64,000 nucleotides of DNA, taken from positions 248,001 to 312,000 of the forward strand of contig NZ_BMXV01000003.1 of assembly GCF_014651935.1 (NCBI RefSeq), read 5' to 3'. The stretch is from Marinobacter zhanjiangensis. Lineage in GTDB: Bacteria > Pseudomonadota > Gammaproteobacteria > Pseudomonadales > Oleiphilaceae. The notes beneath the pieces are model-generated. The model was not told the origin of the DNA. It searched no databases and saw only the letters and a list, made by a program, of their open reading frames with translations. A program made the translations under genes and the position numbers. Each line of letters starts with the position of its first letter. Within the stretch, counting starts at the first letter, position 1. Positions 7,867-16,304 of the stretch are shown piece after piece.

Positions 7867-8984
7867 AGTACTTCAGACTGCCCGATCTGGGCGAAGGCCT
7901 GCCGGAAGCGGAAATCGTGGAATGGCACGTCAGGGTGGGGGACACCGTTGAGGTGGACCAGACCCTGGTCAGCGTGGAAACCGCCAAGGCCATTGTGGAA
8001 GTACCCTCGCCGGAGGCCGGGGTGGTCGCCAAACTGTTCGGGAAGGGGGGCGATATCATCCATACCGGCGAGCCCCTGCTGGGGTTTGAGGGAGAGGGTG
8101 ACGACAGCGGTACCGTGGTGGGTGAACTCAAGGGTTCCGACCGGCACGGGGAAGGCAGCCGGGAAGATCAGTTCATCATCGGCGCCGCCCCCTCCAGCAA
8201 GCGGGCAAGGGCCAACCGGGCCACCCCGGGGGTACGGGCGCTGGCGGAGCGCCTGGGAGTCAGTCTGGAGGCTATCAAGGGCAGCGGCCCCGGCGGGCTG
8301 ATCACCAACGACGACGTACACCGCCAGGCCAGTCACCAGAAACAGCTTGGCGAAGCGGAAGGCCTGAGGGGGCCGAGGCGCACCATGGCCAAAAACATGG
8401 CCCTGTCCCACGCCCAGGTCGTGCCCGTCTCCATCTTCGAGGATGCCGATATCCATGACTGGAAGGCCGGCACCGACATTACCATGCGCCTGGTGCAGGC
8501 CATCGCCAATGCCTGCGAGGCCAGCCCGGCCCTGAATTGCTGGTTCGACGGCGACAACCTCAGCCGCCGGCTTCTGGATGAAGTCCATATCGGCATTGCT
8601 GTGGACACACCGGATGGGCTGTTCGTACCTGTACTGCGGGACGTCAACCACCGCACCCTGAAAGACCTGCGCAAGGGTCTGGAGAACCTCCGCGAAGCCG
8701 TTGCCACCCGCAAGATACCGCCAAAGGAAATGCAGGGTGCCACCATCACCCTGTCCAACTTCGGCACCATGACAGGCCAGTATGCCAATCCCATTGTCAG
8801 CCCGCCCCAGGTGGCCATTGTCGGCGCCGGCAAGATCCGGGAGAAGGTGGTGCCACACAAGGGTGCACCCGCGGTAAGGCGGATATTGCCACTGTCTGTG
8901 ACCTTTGATCACCGGGCGGCAACGGGTGGCGAGGCGGCGCGGTTTATGGCGGGGGTAACAGGGGCGCTGGAAGCTGACCCGTAA
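7863..8984 (+). CDS. pdhC: 2-oxoacid dehydrogenase E2, dihydrolipoamide acyltransferase with altered active-site motif
   Basis: This 373-residue protein has one N-terminal lipoyl domain (lipoyl lysine K42 in the motif ETAKA), a flexible linker, a peripheral-subunit-binding domain (about 120-153, TPGVRALAERLG to GLITNDDV) and a C-terminal acyltransferase domain. The usual DHRxxDG catalytic signature reads DHRAATGG at 349-356: the histidine is kept but the aspartate is threonine. Activity may still be possible because the histidine is the main catalyst, but this is not certain. The gene overlaps E1 beta by 4 bp and ends the operon. No E3 (lipoamide dehydrogenase) gene follows, so E3 must come from elsewhere. 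Confidence 0.85.
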   Translation: MKYFRLPDLGEGLPEAEIVEWHVRVGDTVEVDQTLVSVETAKAIVEVPSPEAGVVAKLFGKGGDIIHTGEPLLGFEGEGDDSGTVVGELKGSDRHGEGSREDQFIIGAAPSSKRARANRATPGVRALAERLGVSLEAIKGSGPGGLITNDDVHRQASHQKQLGEAEGLRGPRRTMAKNMALSHAQVVPVSIFEDADIHDWKAGTDITMRLVQAIANACEASPALNCWFDGDNLSRRLLDEVHIGIAVDTPDGLFVPVLRDVNHRTLKDLRKGLENLREAVATRKIPPKEMQGATITLSNFGTMTGQYANPIVSPPQVAIVGAGKIREKVVPHKGAPAVRRILPLSVTFDHRAATGGEAARFMAGVTGALEADP

Positions 8985-9122
8985 AAAGGAGTCCGCGCGT
9001 TACGTCGGGTAGAGGTGCTTGAATATCAAACAGAACCAGCCATAGTAAAAGAGCAGGTGGTGGAGGCTTCCGTAGCCGGAACCTGTATCTTTGGTGAAAA
9101 CGTGGTTGGCCGGAGCCCCGCA

Positions 9123-9665
9123 ATGGTTAGCAGGAAAAAGTCTGAGAGCGGTTACCTGATACGGGAAGCCGTCGAAGGTGATCTGACCGTGCTGGTGGAA
9201 TTTCTCGCCAAGCTGGCCCTGCACGTGGCGGGTGCGCCACCTCATAGCCTGAAGGATGATGAGCGGGAGCGCCTTCTTGCGGTATTGCGGTCGTCCCTGA
9301 ACGATGGCAATAAACAGATCCTGGTGGCGGAGGTGCCCCGGGAAGGTCTGGTTGCTATGGGCTATATCTATATATCGCGCAGTCAGGGGATCTGGGAACA
9401 GACCAGCCATGTGGAGTTCAGAACAGGATTCATTGATGATGTCTGGGTGGAACCGGAATTCCGCAAGCTGGGGATTTTCCAGGACCTGCTGCGGGAACTG
9501 GTAGCGTTCGCGGAGAGCCATGGTGCCGGTGAGCTGGTGCTTGAGTACGCCGCGTCGAACAGGGAGGCCCAGGCGGCCTGGACCCGGTTGGGCTTCAAAA
9601 CCACAGGGGTACGGGCAGCGGCATTCACCAGCTCGGTGCAGGAAGCCCTGGCCAACCGGCCTTGA
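9123..9665 (+). CDS. GNAT family N-acetyltransferase
   Basis: The 180-residue protein has the GNAT layout: YLIREAVEGDLTVLVEF at the start, a substrate-side region, then the acetyl-CoA-binding FIDDVWVEPEFRKLGIFQDLLRELV (a variant of the Q/RxxGxG/A pyrophosphate loop, here RKLGIF) and the final AASNREAQAAWTRLGFKTTG. The start at 9123 was chosen because a GGAG site lies just upstream. An in-frame ATG at 9015 would add a stretch unlike the family. The deacetylase-family gene follows 49 bp downstream on the same strand, so the pair may act on the same kind of acylated substrate. The acceptor is unknown. Confidence 0.8.
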   Translation: MVSRKKSESGYLIREAVEGDLTVLVEFLAKLALHVAGAPPHSLKDDERERLLAVLRSSLNDGNKQILVAEVPREGLVAMGYIYISRSQGIWEQTSHVEFRTGFIDDVWVEPEFRKLGIFQDLLRELVAFAESHGAGELVLEYAASNREAQAAWTRLGFKTTGVRAAAFTSSVQEALANRP

Positions 9666-9714
9666 GGCCGGCATTGTTACCGAATCAGACGCTCAGGGCG
9701 CAAAGGAGGCTGGA

Positions 9715-10815
9715 GTGTTAGGTGATCGAACGGTTAATGTCTTTTACGATGATGTCATGCTGGGCCACAATCCCGAGGTGGATCTGCCTTTCGTCCCCAG
9801 CCGGGTGGAAAAGCGTGTCCGGCACATCCTGGAGGGCCTGGATTTCAAGTGGAGTTATCCGGAGCATCCGGGCCGCCTGACTGCAATCACCGAATACCTT
9901 GAACAACATCCTGTTCCCGGTGTCCGGTTCACGTCAGGCGCCCCCGCGACATACAACCAGCTCGCACGGGTGCATACCACCTCCTACCTGGATCACTTCC
10001 TGTCACTGTTTGGCAAGAGTGCCTGGGTCGACTCGGATACCACTGCGGTCTCCCCCGACAGTGTCAACGCCGCTCTGGCCGCTGCCGGAAACGCCATTGC
10101 GGCTGTAGAGAGCGTGGTCAACGGTGAATGTCAGAGTGCGTTCGCGCTGGTGCGTCCACCCGGTCATCACGCAGAGCCGGTCAGGGCACGTGGCTTCTGC
10201 CTGTTGAATAACGTGGCAGTGGCGGCAGCCCATGCCCAGGCGAAGCTGGGATGTGAGCGAGTTCTGATCATCGATTGGGACGCGCATCATGGCAACGGAA
10301 CCCAGGATATCTTCTGGGCAGACCCGGACGTCCTGTTCTTCGATACCCATGTTGCCGCGCCCTTTTATCCGGGTTCCGGATTCCTGGAAGAGGTCGGCGC
10401 CGGATTCGGCGAGGGCTACACCATCAATGTCCCGCTGCCTGAGTCAGCCGGCGACGTCGCCTTTGAAAAAGTGTACCGCGACATCCTGGTGCCGGCCGCC
10501 GAGTACTTCAAGCCGGACCTGATACTGGTCTCTGCGGGATTCGACCCCCATCGTAATGACGTGGCCCTGAACCTGACCTACGACGGCTTCAAGGTTATTA
10601 CCCGCATCATTCAGGAGATCGCCGACCAGCATTGCGATGGCAGGCTCGCGCTGGTGCTGGAGGGCGGCTACAATCTGACCTCCCTCGCCCGTGGTGTCCA
10701 CGCCGTGCTGGAAGTGCTTGCCGGCGGAGACATACCGGAATTGCTGGAAACGGGCGTGAAGGAAGCGGAGGAGGCTGCGGCATTCCACCGTTCTGCTTTC
10801 AGTGATAACGACTGA
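9715..10815 (+). CDS. HDAC-family (class II type) acyl-lysine/acetylpolyamine deacetylase
   Basis: This 366-residue protein belongs to the arginase/deacetylase fold zinc hydrolases. The active-site residues are all present: the tandem histidines H151-H152 in RPPGHHAE, the metal ligands D187 and H191 around IDWDAHHGNG, LVSAGFDPHRND, and the final LEGGYN loop. Bacterial members remove acetyl groups from polyamines, small molecules or protein lysines. A GTG start at 9715 is proposed because a strong AAAGGAGG lies 5 bp upstream, although an ATG at 9757 is also in frame. It is adjacent to the acetyltransferase gene and downstream of the acyl-CoA-producing E1/E2 operon. Confidence 0.88.
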   Translation: MLGDRTVNVFYDDVMLGHNPEVDLPFVPSRVEKRVRHILEGLDFKWSYPEHPGRLTAITEYLEQHPVPGVRFTSGAPATYNQLARVHTTSYLDHFLSLFGKSAWVDSDTTAVSPDSVNAALAAAGNAIAAVESVVNGECQSAFALVRPPGHHAEPVRARGFCLLNNVAVAAAHAQAKLGCERVLIIDWDAHHGNGTQDIFWADPDVLFFDTHVAAPFYPGSGFLEEVGAGFGEGYTINVPLPESAGDVAFEKVYRDILVPAAEYFKPDLILVSAGFDPHRNDVALNLTYDGFKVITRIIQEIADQHCDGRLALVLEGGYNLTSLARGVHAVLEVLAGGDIPELLETGVKEAEEAAAFHRSAFSDND

Positions 10816-11144
10816 CAGGAGTGCATGGTCCTCCTTCTGAGGCCAGGGTGCGTCACCCATTTCGCGAGACGTCCGCTCAGGACTTCATTTTGGTCTGATA
10901 TCTGTAGCCTCTGGCGGGCTTTGTGTGCATCGCTTGTACTCCTAAACTGTTGGTTTGGAGAAGTAGCGGAAGTGTTGCGACTTGCTGGTCCGGTTATCAC
11001 CAATCCAGAGCTGAATGACCGGGATGGCGCAGCTCCTGGTCCGTCGACACTGGCCTCAGGGCGGGCGTAAATGCCCACCTGCACAGGGCTTTGGGCAGTC
11101 CCGAAGCCAACACGGATACGAATGCATAGGAAGGCGATACCTCA
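10816..11144. other. intergenic region at the left edge of the surface-glycan island
   Basis: About 330 bp separate the deacetylase gene from the FrhB-like gene. The middle part (around 10885-10990) is AT-richer and may hold a promoter. No small gene, terminator hairpin or clear repeat was recognised. Confidence 0.35.
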
Positions 11145-12575
11145 GTGAGCACAGCTAACGAATACCAGGCGCTGAACGATACCGTGATTTCAAATGGGTT
11201 TTGTGTAGGGTGTGGTGCCTGTGCCGTGCCTGAAGAGAGCCCATTCCATATGGCTTTGAATGAGTACGGGCAATACCAGGCAGTATTGCCTGCTGACAGA
11301 GTGTTTGCCAGAACATCGTTTGATATTGAGAAGGTTTGTCCGTTCGGATCCGGATCCGCCTCTGAGGATCAGATCGGGAAGGACCTGTTTGAAGAACACT
11401 GCAGTTACGACTCCCAGGTCGGCTATTATCAGCAAGCCTATGCCGGGTACGTGACAGAAGGGACGTTCCGGGAGCGTGGCAGTTCCGGTGGGATGGGCAC
11501 CTGGATTCTCAACGAACTGCTGGCCAAAGGCTATGTCGATCACGTCATTAACGTGCGCTCTGACGTTGGCGGGAGTGTGGATAGCAATCTGCTGTTCGGT
11601 TACACCATCAGCAGTTCCCTCGAGGAAACACAGTCAGGGGGGAAGTCGCGATACTACCCGATAGAGTTATCCCGGGTTTTGCAAAAGGTCCGCAGTACGC
11701 CCGGGAGATACGCCGTTATTGGTCTTCCTTGCTTTATCAAGAGTGTAAGGTTGCTGCAGCGGCAAGATCCGCTTCTCGCCGAACGCATCAGATTTTGTGC
11801 CGGCCTGGTGTGCGGTCACCTCAAGAGCACCCGGTATGCAGATAGCCTTGCCTGGCAGATGGGGATTGCCCCGGAAAAACTTGAATCCATTGATTTCCGG
11901 GTAAAAAATCCAGAAGCACCGGCAAATCGCTACAGCACCTCTGTGACCAGTGATGATCGTCACGAAGTCGTTCCGACGAATAAGCTTTTTGGTACGGATT
12001 GGGGCGCAGGTGCCTTCAAGTATAAGGCCTGCGACTTCTGTGACGATGTGTTTGCAGAAACTGCCGATATCGTTCTGGGCGACGCCTGGTTACCCGACTA
12101 CGTCGAGGATAGCCAAGGCACCAATATCATTGTTACCCGGCATCCTGACATTCAGGAAGTCATAGAGAACGCCCGCAACGAGGGTCGGCTGGTATTGGAT
12201 GATATAACCATAGCGCAAGCTATCCAGTCACAGGATGCCGGCTTACGGCACCGGAAGGTGGCGATTTCCTACAGATTGTTCCGTGAACATCGTAAAGGTT
12301 CATGGGTACCAACCAAACGAGTGGCACCCTCGAAAACACTGAAGCCCCGATATGAACAAAAAAGACAGAGGCTGAGAGTAGACCTCAGGATTCTGTCACA
12401 CAATGCTTTTGTCACTGCTTTGAAGAGGAACGATTTCGAGGCTTATTTGAACTCGATGCTCCCTGTTTACCGGGAATATAAAAAACACAGCAGTTCTCTG
12501 ATGAAGCGGTCGCTGTTGCTTTTCAAGCGCATCGTCAAGAAGTTTGTTCGAGTGGTGCCCGGCGTTCAGCGCTGA
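11145..12575 (+). CDS. coenzyme F420 hydrogenase/dehydrogenase beta-subunit (FrhB)-like iron-sulfur protein of a polysaccharide cluster
   Basis: The 476-residue protein opens with a cysteine cluster (FCVGCGACAV, with a later KVCPFG) able to bind an iron-sulfur centre, followed by the FrhB C-terminal region (RERGSSGGMGTWILNELL, RVLQKVRSTPGRYAVIGLPCFIKSVRLL, FCAGLVCGH and the second cluster CDFCDDVFAETADIVLGDAWLP). Such proteins are often found beside polysaccharide pyruvyl transferases in surface-glycan clusters rather than in F420 metabolism. The electron partner and substrate are unknown. The start is a GTG at 11145 after AGGAAGG. Base composition is lower in GC than neighbouring core genes, which suggests transfer with the island. 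Confidence 0.8.
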   Translation: MSTANEYQALNDTVISNGFCVGCGACAVPEESPFHMALNEYGQYQAVLPADRVFARTSFDIEKVCPFGSGSASEDQIGKDLFEEHCSYDSQVGYYQQAYAGYVTEGTFRERGSSGGMGTWILNELLAKGYVDHVINVRSDVGGSVDSNLLFGYTISSSLEETQSGGKSRYYPIELSRVLQKVRSTPGRYAVIGLPCFIKSVRLLQRQDPLLAERIRFCAGLVCGHLKSTRYADSLAWQMGIAPEKLESIDFRVKNPEAPANRYSTSVTSDDRHEVVPTNKLFGTDWGAGAFKYKACDFCDDVFAETADIVLGDAWLPDYVEDSQGTNIIVTRHPDIQEVIENARNEGRLVLDDITIAQAIQSQDAGLRHRKVAISYRLFREHRKGSWVPTKRVAPSKTLKPRYEQKRQRLRVDLRILSHNAFVTALKRNDFEAYLNSMLPVYREYKKHSSSLMKRSLLLFKRIVKKFVRVVPGVQR

Positions 12576-12593
12576 TTCAGGTATCAGTCCTGG

Positions 12594-14099
12594 CTAAGCC
12601 CTTGGGTAACCCAGGCTTGTCCGGACATAGCCGAGAAGCTCGACAATATCCAGTCGGGTTCGTCTGATGGATAACGAAAAGAACAGATAAAGAGCAGCAC
12701 CCAAAGTGCTGAAAACAAGCAAAGCGTAAACAGGATTCTGTGGCTCGTACACGAGTCGCAGCGCGTACAGTAACAGGCCGGTGATGAGACCGATCAGCAG
12801 GCTCGGCACCAGTGCCCGAAGGTGGTCGAAAATGGTGATCGGCAGGAATCGGGTGGAGTAGAGCAGGAACAGGGGCATGCGAATAAAGAAACCGGAGATG
12901 GCGTATGCGATGACGATACCCATGACACCCCATACAGAGCCGACGGCAACGAACACCAACAGAATAAAAAAGGTAATGATTTTCCATTTCAGCAGGGCTT
13001 TCGATTCACCGATTGATACCAGGCTGATAGCGATAAAGGTAGTTATCGGTTCGACCACCGAGAAGGTGGCCAGAAGCTGGAAAAGGATTACCGCGTCGTC
13101 CCAGCCATCACCCAGCAGAATGGCCACCAGCCAGTCGGCAGTGACCACCATGACCAGAGTCACGAACACGGTAGTCAGCGCAATTTTGCCCGCTAGCGAA
13201 ATAATTGCAGATCGCAGGCGGTGCTCGTCTTCCGCTACCCGGGCCAGCGCCGACTGGAACACATTGAATACCGGGGGCAAGAGCTGTTTGGAAGGAATGG
13301 ATGTCAGTTTGAAGGCCCGGTCGTAGAGGCCCAGAGGCTGAGCACCTCCCACCAGGCCAATACCAAAGGGGGTGATGTTGGTGGCGAAGTAGCCCACAAA
13401 GTTGGCGCCGGTCAGATTCATGCCGAAGCCGAGCAGGGAACGTACCCCGCTTCCCCGGGATATCCACCCCGGCGTCCACCGGGCAGCGAGCCATCGCATG
13501 ATGCTCATGACTGTGATGGTGGCAATCTGCTGGCCCACCAGAGACCAGTAGCCAAATCCATACCAGGCCATGCTAATGGCTACACAGACGCCGACCAGGT
13601 TGGCTACCACCTCAATAACCGCGAGGGCCTTGAAGTTCATTTGCCGCTTGAGAATGGCCTCATGCTGTACGGATAGTCCACCAATCAGGAAGAACAGGCT
13701 CAGCGCACACATAATCTCTATGATCCGATCTTCGCCATAGATCAATGCCACAAGTGGCGAAGCGGCAATATAAATCAGGCCCAACAGAAAACCCAGGCCG
13801 ACATTGGTCCAGAACAGGTTGGAAACCTGCTCATGGGTAATATGCGGTCGCTGTATCGTGGCCATAGACAGGCCGCCTTCCATAAAGGCGAGGGCAAGAC
13901 CGGTAAAAACGGTGACCATGGCCACCAGGCCGAAATCTTCGGGCTGCAGCAGGCGGGCCAGGACGGTGATCGATATGACCTGGAAGAGAAGCTTCAGACC
14001 CTGTGCCGACACTGTGAAGCCGACACTGCGCACGGAGTGGTTCTTGAGGTTCCCCTCAAGGTGCTGGTTCGAGAAAGTATGATCAGTGTTGGTCGACAA
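12594..14099 (-). CDS. Wzx/WzxC-type polysaccharide flippase (MOP superfamily)
   Basis: The ~501-residue protein has about 14 hydrophobic segments and the family opening ISITVLARLLQPEDFGLVAMV. MOP flippases move undecaprenyl-linked repeat units to the periplasmic side for polymerisation. No ATG lies near the expected N-terminus. A TTG at 14099 is proposed because it follows a weak CGGA site and because codons 1-12 match the second copy of the leader at 20.43-20.47 kb. A TTG at 14171 and a GTG at 14033 are alternatives. A CTTGAGG-TTCC-CCTCAAG hairpin spans the early coding region. The stop is 19 bp from the convergent FrhB-like stop. The xanthan-like locus at 47-58 kb lacks its own flippase. 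Confidence 0.82.
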   Translation of the reverse strand: MSTNTDHTFSNQHLEGNLKNHSVRSVGFTVSAQGLKLLFQVISITVLARLLQPEDFGLVAMVTVFTGLALAFMEGGLSMATIQRPHITHEQVSNLFWTNVGLGFLLGLIYIAASPLVALIYGEDRIIEIMCALSLFFLIGGLSVQHEAILKRQMNFKALAVIEVVANLVGVCVAISMAWYGFGYWSLVGQQIATITVMSIMRWLAARWTPGWISRGSGVRSLLGFGMNLTGANFVGYFATNITPFGIGLVGGAQPLGLYDRAFKLTSIPSKQLLPPVFNVFQSALARVAEDEHRLRSAIISLAGKIALTTVFVTLVMVVTADWLVAILLGDGWDDAVILFQLLATFSVVEPITTFIAISLVSIGESKALLKWKIITFFILLVFVAVGSVWGVMGIVIAYAISGFFIRMPLFLLYSTRFLPITIFDHLRALVPSLLIGLITGLLLYALRLVYEPQNPVYALLVFSTLGAALYLFFSLSIRRTRLDIVELLGYVRTSLGYPRA

Positions 14100-14460
14100 G
14101 GTAAGTCCGTTTTGATCGTCTCTGAAAACGAATACCGCAGGCCGACTCCGGGCCTGCAACTTTTTCACCAAGGATATGCCGCCTTTGCTTCACGGGCGTC
14201 AATCACGACAACAAGAGTATCGTTTGGGCAGGTCGTTCGCCCACTTAACAGATGGCAATAAAATAACACAGGTTGACCGGGCGACAGTGCAAGCTGGCTG
14301 GTGAAGGCGCTCAGACACTGTTACATGCATCCGGGGTGCCAGCTCAGTGTCACTACCGAACTGGAACGCTGGCGTGAAATTCAGCAATTCCTTGCCGATA
14401 CCTCATTCCCTTGGCCAGGACAGCAAGGGCCGGAGCGCCGGAGTTTAGTCAAGGTCAACC
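14060..14460 (-). repeat. leader repeat copy A, upstream of the flippase gene
   Basis: This ~400 bp region is a diverged direct copy of 20426-20825. Four blocks stand out: 14060-14072 (13/13 identical), 14103-14128 (25/26), 14231-14263 (32/33) and 14382-14414 (30/33). The order and near-equal spacing are kept, while the intervening bases have drifted. Each copy lies directly upstream of a leftward gene, so the conserved blocks probably hold the promoter and leader signals. A GCAGGCC/GGCCTGC hairpin with a T-run lies at 14138-14165 in this copy only. Confidence 0.8.
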
Positions 14461-14825
14461 TGTTCGCCGAATGCGCGGATCTTCGATTCATCGCGGATAT
14501 CTGAAACCATGCGACGAAGCGGTGACCTGTGGTAAGGAGAGCACTGAAATGGTGCTCAGTGTTCCCGAAAGTGGCATAAGACAGCAATGGTTCAGGCTCG
14601 CTACTGTGGTTAGATCGGGGATCCGGGAAGCCGTATCCGGGAAGTGGCGGTCAGTCTGTTTCAGAACCGTACCTGTCCGGGATTGCGGTCTCTTACGATA
14701 CACCGTCATTCCTGCGTTCGTTTTCCCGTCGACTGGGCGCCCCTCATGGTAATCGTTTAATGCAGGACAGTGTTGGCAAGGGAGTTGCTGCATCAATACC
14801 ACCAACCCATTGCGGGCTTTGCCGA
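14461..14825. other. non-coding stretch between leader copy A and the broken WecG gene
   Basis: No open frame here looks coding. The only structure noted is a GAGCAC/GTGCTC inverted repeat near 14538-14556. The stretch may contain the decayed N-terminal half of the WecG/TagA-type gene whose C-terminal half is recognisable just downstream, but I could not align it. Confidence 0.4.
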
Positions 14826-14997
14826 TGGATAGCCGCCCCACTATTGCCCGACGGGCAGCTGAGCGGCTGGCGGACAGGGCTATCAAATTGGTGGCGCGGT
14901 GAATGGGTTCGAAGAATCAGCCAATGCCGACGACGTGGTGTTGGTGACCATGGGAAACCCGATACAGGAAGAGTGGGTTCTCGCTTACCGTGATTAA
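14826..14997 (+). pseudogene. remnant of a WecG/TagA/CpsF glycosyltransferase
   Basis: The last ~20 codons read ADDVVLVTMGNPIQEEWVLA and then a stop at 14995-14997. This is the conserved C-terminal motif of WecG/TagA enzymes, compare DADIILVATGNPRQETWIL in the intact gene at 54676. Just upstream, a different frame reads PTIARRAAERLADRAIKLV, like the PxVAxxAAxxL part of the same family. A frameshift near 14890 therefore seems to separate the two parts. The downstream ~60 residues and the N-terminal half are absent. The remnant lies next to leader copy A, as expected for a recombination scar. Confidence 0.6.
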
Positions 14998-15008
14998 GTG
15001 ACTGATTG

Positions 15009-16238
15009 ATGCGAATCTTGATTGTGGGGGTCAAATACAGTGCCAATCTGGGTGACGGCGTTATTGCCTGTTGCCTCGAAGGCGCGTTACAGGAGCGGTT
15101 TCCCGCCGCCGAAGTGGAGTCACTGGATTTGAGTGGCAAGACCCGTTTTGGTGGTCATGGTATCGGTCGGCGTAGCTCTCTGCTCAATCAGTGGCTGACC
15201 AGCCTTCCGGGGCGTATCCGGTCCCTGCTTGCCTCGTCGATGCATGTTGTCGCATCCCGACTGGTGCTGAGGCAAAGGTGGCTTGAGCAGGTCGCAACCG
15301 CAGACGTCATTGTTATTGGTGGTGGCCAGTTATTCGACGACCGCGACCACTACTTTCCCAGCAGGATCGGGCAGGTTCTGGATATCGCACGAAGCCGGGA
15401 AATTCCGGTCTGTTTGTTTGCGGTGGGGGTGACCCATGCCATGACAAGGCCGGCCCGATACTCTTTTGCCCGGAGCCTGCAACGATCGAGGCTTGAAGGT
15501 ATATGGGCTCGTGACGCGGCGTCCCTGTCGAATTTCAAACGTTTTTTCCCGCGCTTCGATCCGCACCTGTGCCGCGACCCAGGCTTCCTTTCCCACCTTT
15601 TTTTCGAGGCGTCACCGCAGAACTCCGTTGAACCGGCGCCCCCTTCCAAACCCAGGATTGGCCTGTGTATCACCAATCCAGTGACACTGCGTCCGCTCAG
15701 CGGCTTACCTGGAGGCTGCCAACTGGATGCCCACTTTTACGCGGAATTGATCGCGGGCCTGGATGAAGATGGTATGGACTGCGTGGTGTTCTGCAGCGGG
15801 CTTGAAATGGACCAGGCGTTTGTTGGCGAGGTGGAAGCGGTCTGCCGCCGACATTTCCCCCGGAGTGGTCAGCGCGTGTATTTTGCCGAGCGACTGTTGT
15901 CCCCGGATCAGATGGTGAGTCTGATCTCATCTCTTGACGGGGTTGTTGCGCAGCGGATGCACCCGACAATCGTGGCGTATGCGTACCGGGTACCTCATGT
16001 CGGGCTTGGCTGGCACCGGAAGCTGGAAAGCTTTTTTACATCAGTAGGGCGTGACGCATTCCTGATACCGCCTGATCAACATGAGCCGGCTCATGTCCGG
16101 CAAACCCTTCACCGGGCGCTGGAGGCACCGATCAGCGAAGAAAAGCATGCCGAGACAACCGCTGAAACCCATGAAGGCTTCCAGGCGCTTGCAAGCGTTA
16201 TTGAGCAGACGCAACTGGCATCGGCGCGCAGGCACTGA
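15009..16238 (+). CDS. polysaccharide pyruvyl transferase family protein (NLGDGVIA subtype)
   Basis: The 409-residue protein starts MRILIVGVKYSANLGDGVIA, the typical N-terminal nucleotide-fold motif of this family. It continues with VIVIGGGQLFDDRD, EGIWARDAASLSNFKRF, LCRDPGF and the C-terminal LDGVVAQRMHPTIVAYAYRVPHVGLGWHRKLESFF. Members transfer pyruvate ketals, or in some cases act as glycosyltransferase-like enzymes, in surface-polymer synthesis. A TTG immediately before the ATG is also possible. It begins 12 bp after the WecG remnant and is followed 66 bp later by a glycosyltransferase gene on the same strand, so the two probably form one unit. Confidence 0.82.
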   Translation: MRILIVGVKYSANLGDGVIACCLEGALQERFPAAEVESLDLSGKTRFGGHGIGRRSSLLNQWLTSLPGRIRSLLASSMHVVASRLVLRQRWLEQVATADVIVIGGGQLFDDRDHYFPSRIGQVLDIARSREIPVCLFAVGVTHAMTRPARYSFARSLQRSRLEGIWARDAASLSNFKRFFPRFDPHLCRDPGFLSHLFFEASPQNSVEPAPPSKPRIGLCITNPVTLRPLSGLPGGCQLDAHFYAELIAGLDEDGMDCVVFCSGLEMDQAFVGEVEAVCRRHFPRSGQRVYFAERLLSPDQMVSLISSLDGVVAQRMHPTIVAYAYRVPHVGLGWHRKLESFFTSVGRDAFLIPPDQHEPAHVRQTLHRALEAPISEEKHAETTAETHEGFQALASVIEQTQLASARRH

Positions 16239-16304
16239 CAAGTTTCTTCGAGCAGAGGGTCGCGTGCCTCCGGCTTCAACACGGAAGTCACGCTGAGGAT
16301 TAAC

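Noticed and set aside
13833..14261. Plus-strand open frame over the start of the flippase gene
   Set aside because: It is antisense to the flippase and its leader repeat and has no domain.
14060..14300. JUMPstart/ops (RfaH) element in the repeated glycan leader
   Set aside because: The closest stretch (GGCGATACTCT on the minus strand of copy B) differs from the ops core at key positions and is not kept in copy A.
14411..14752. Open frame between leader copy A and the WecG remnant
   Set aside because: It has no ribosome site or recognisable domain and spans repeat sequence, so it is not coding.
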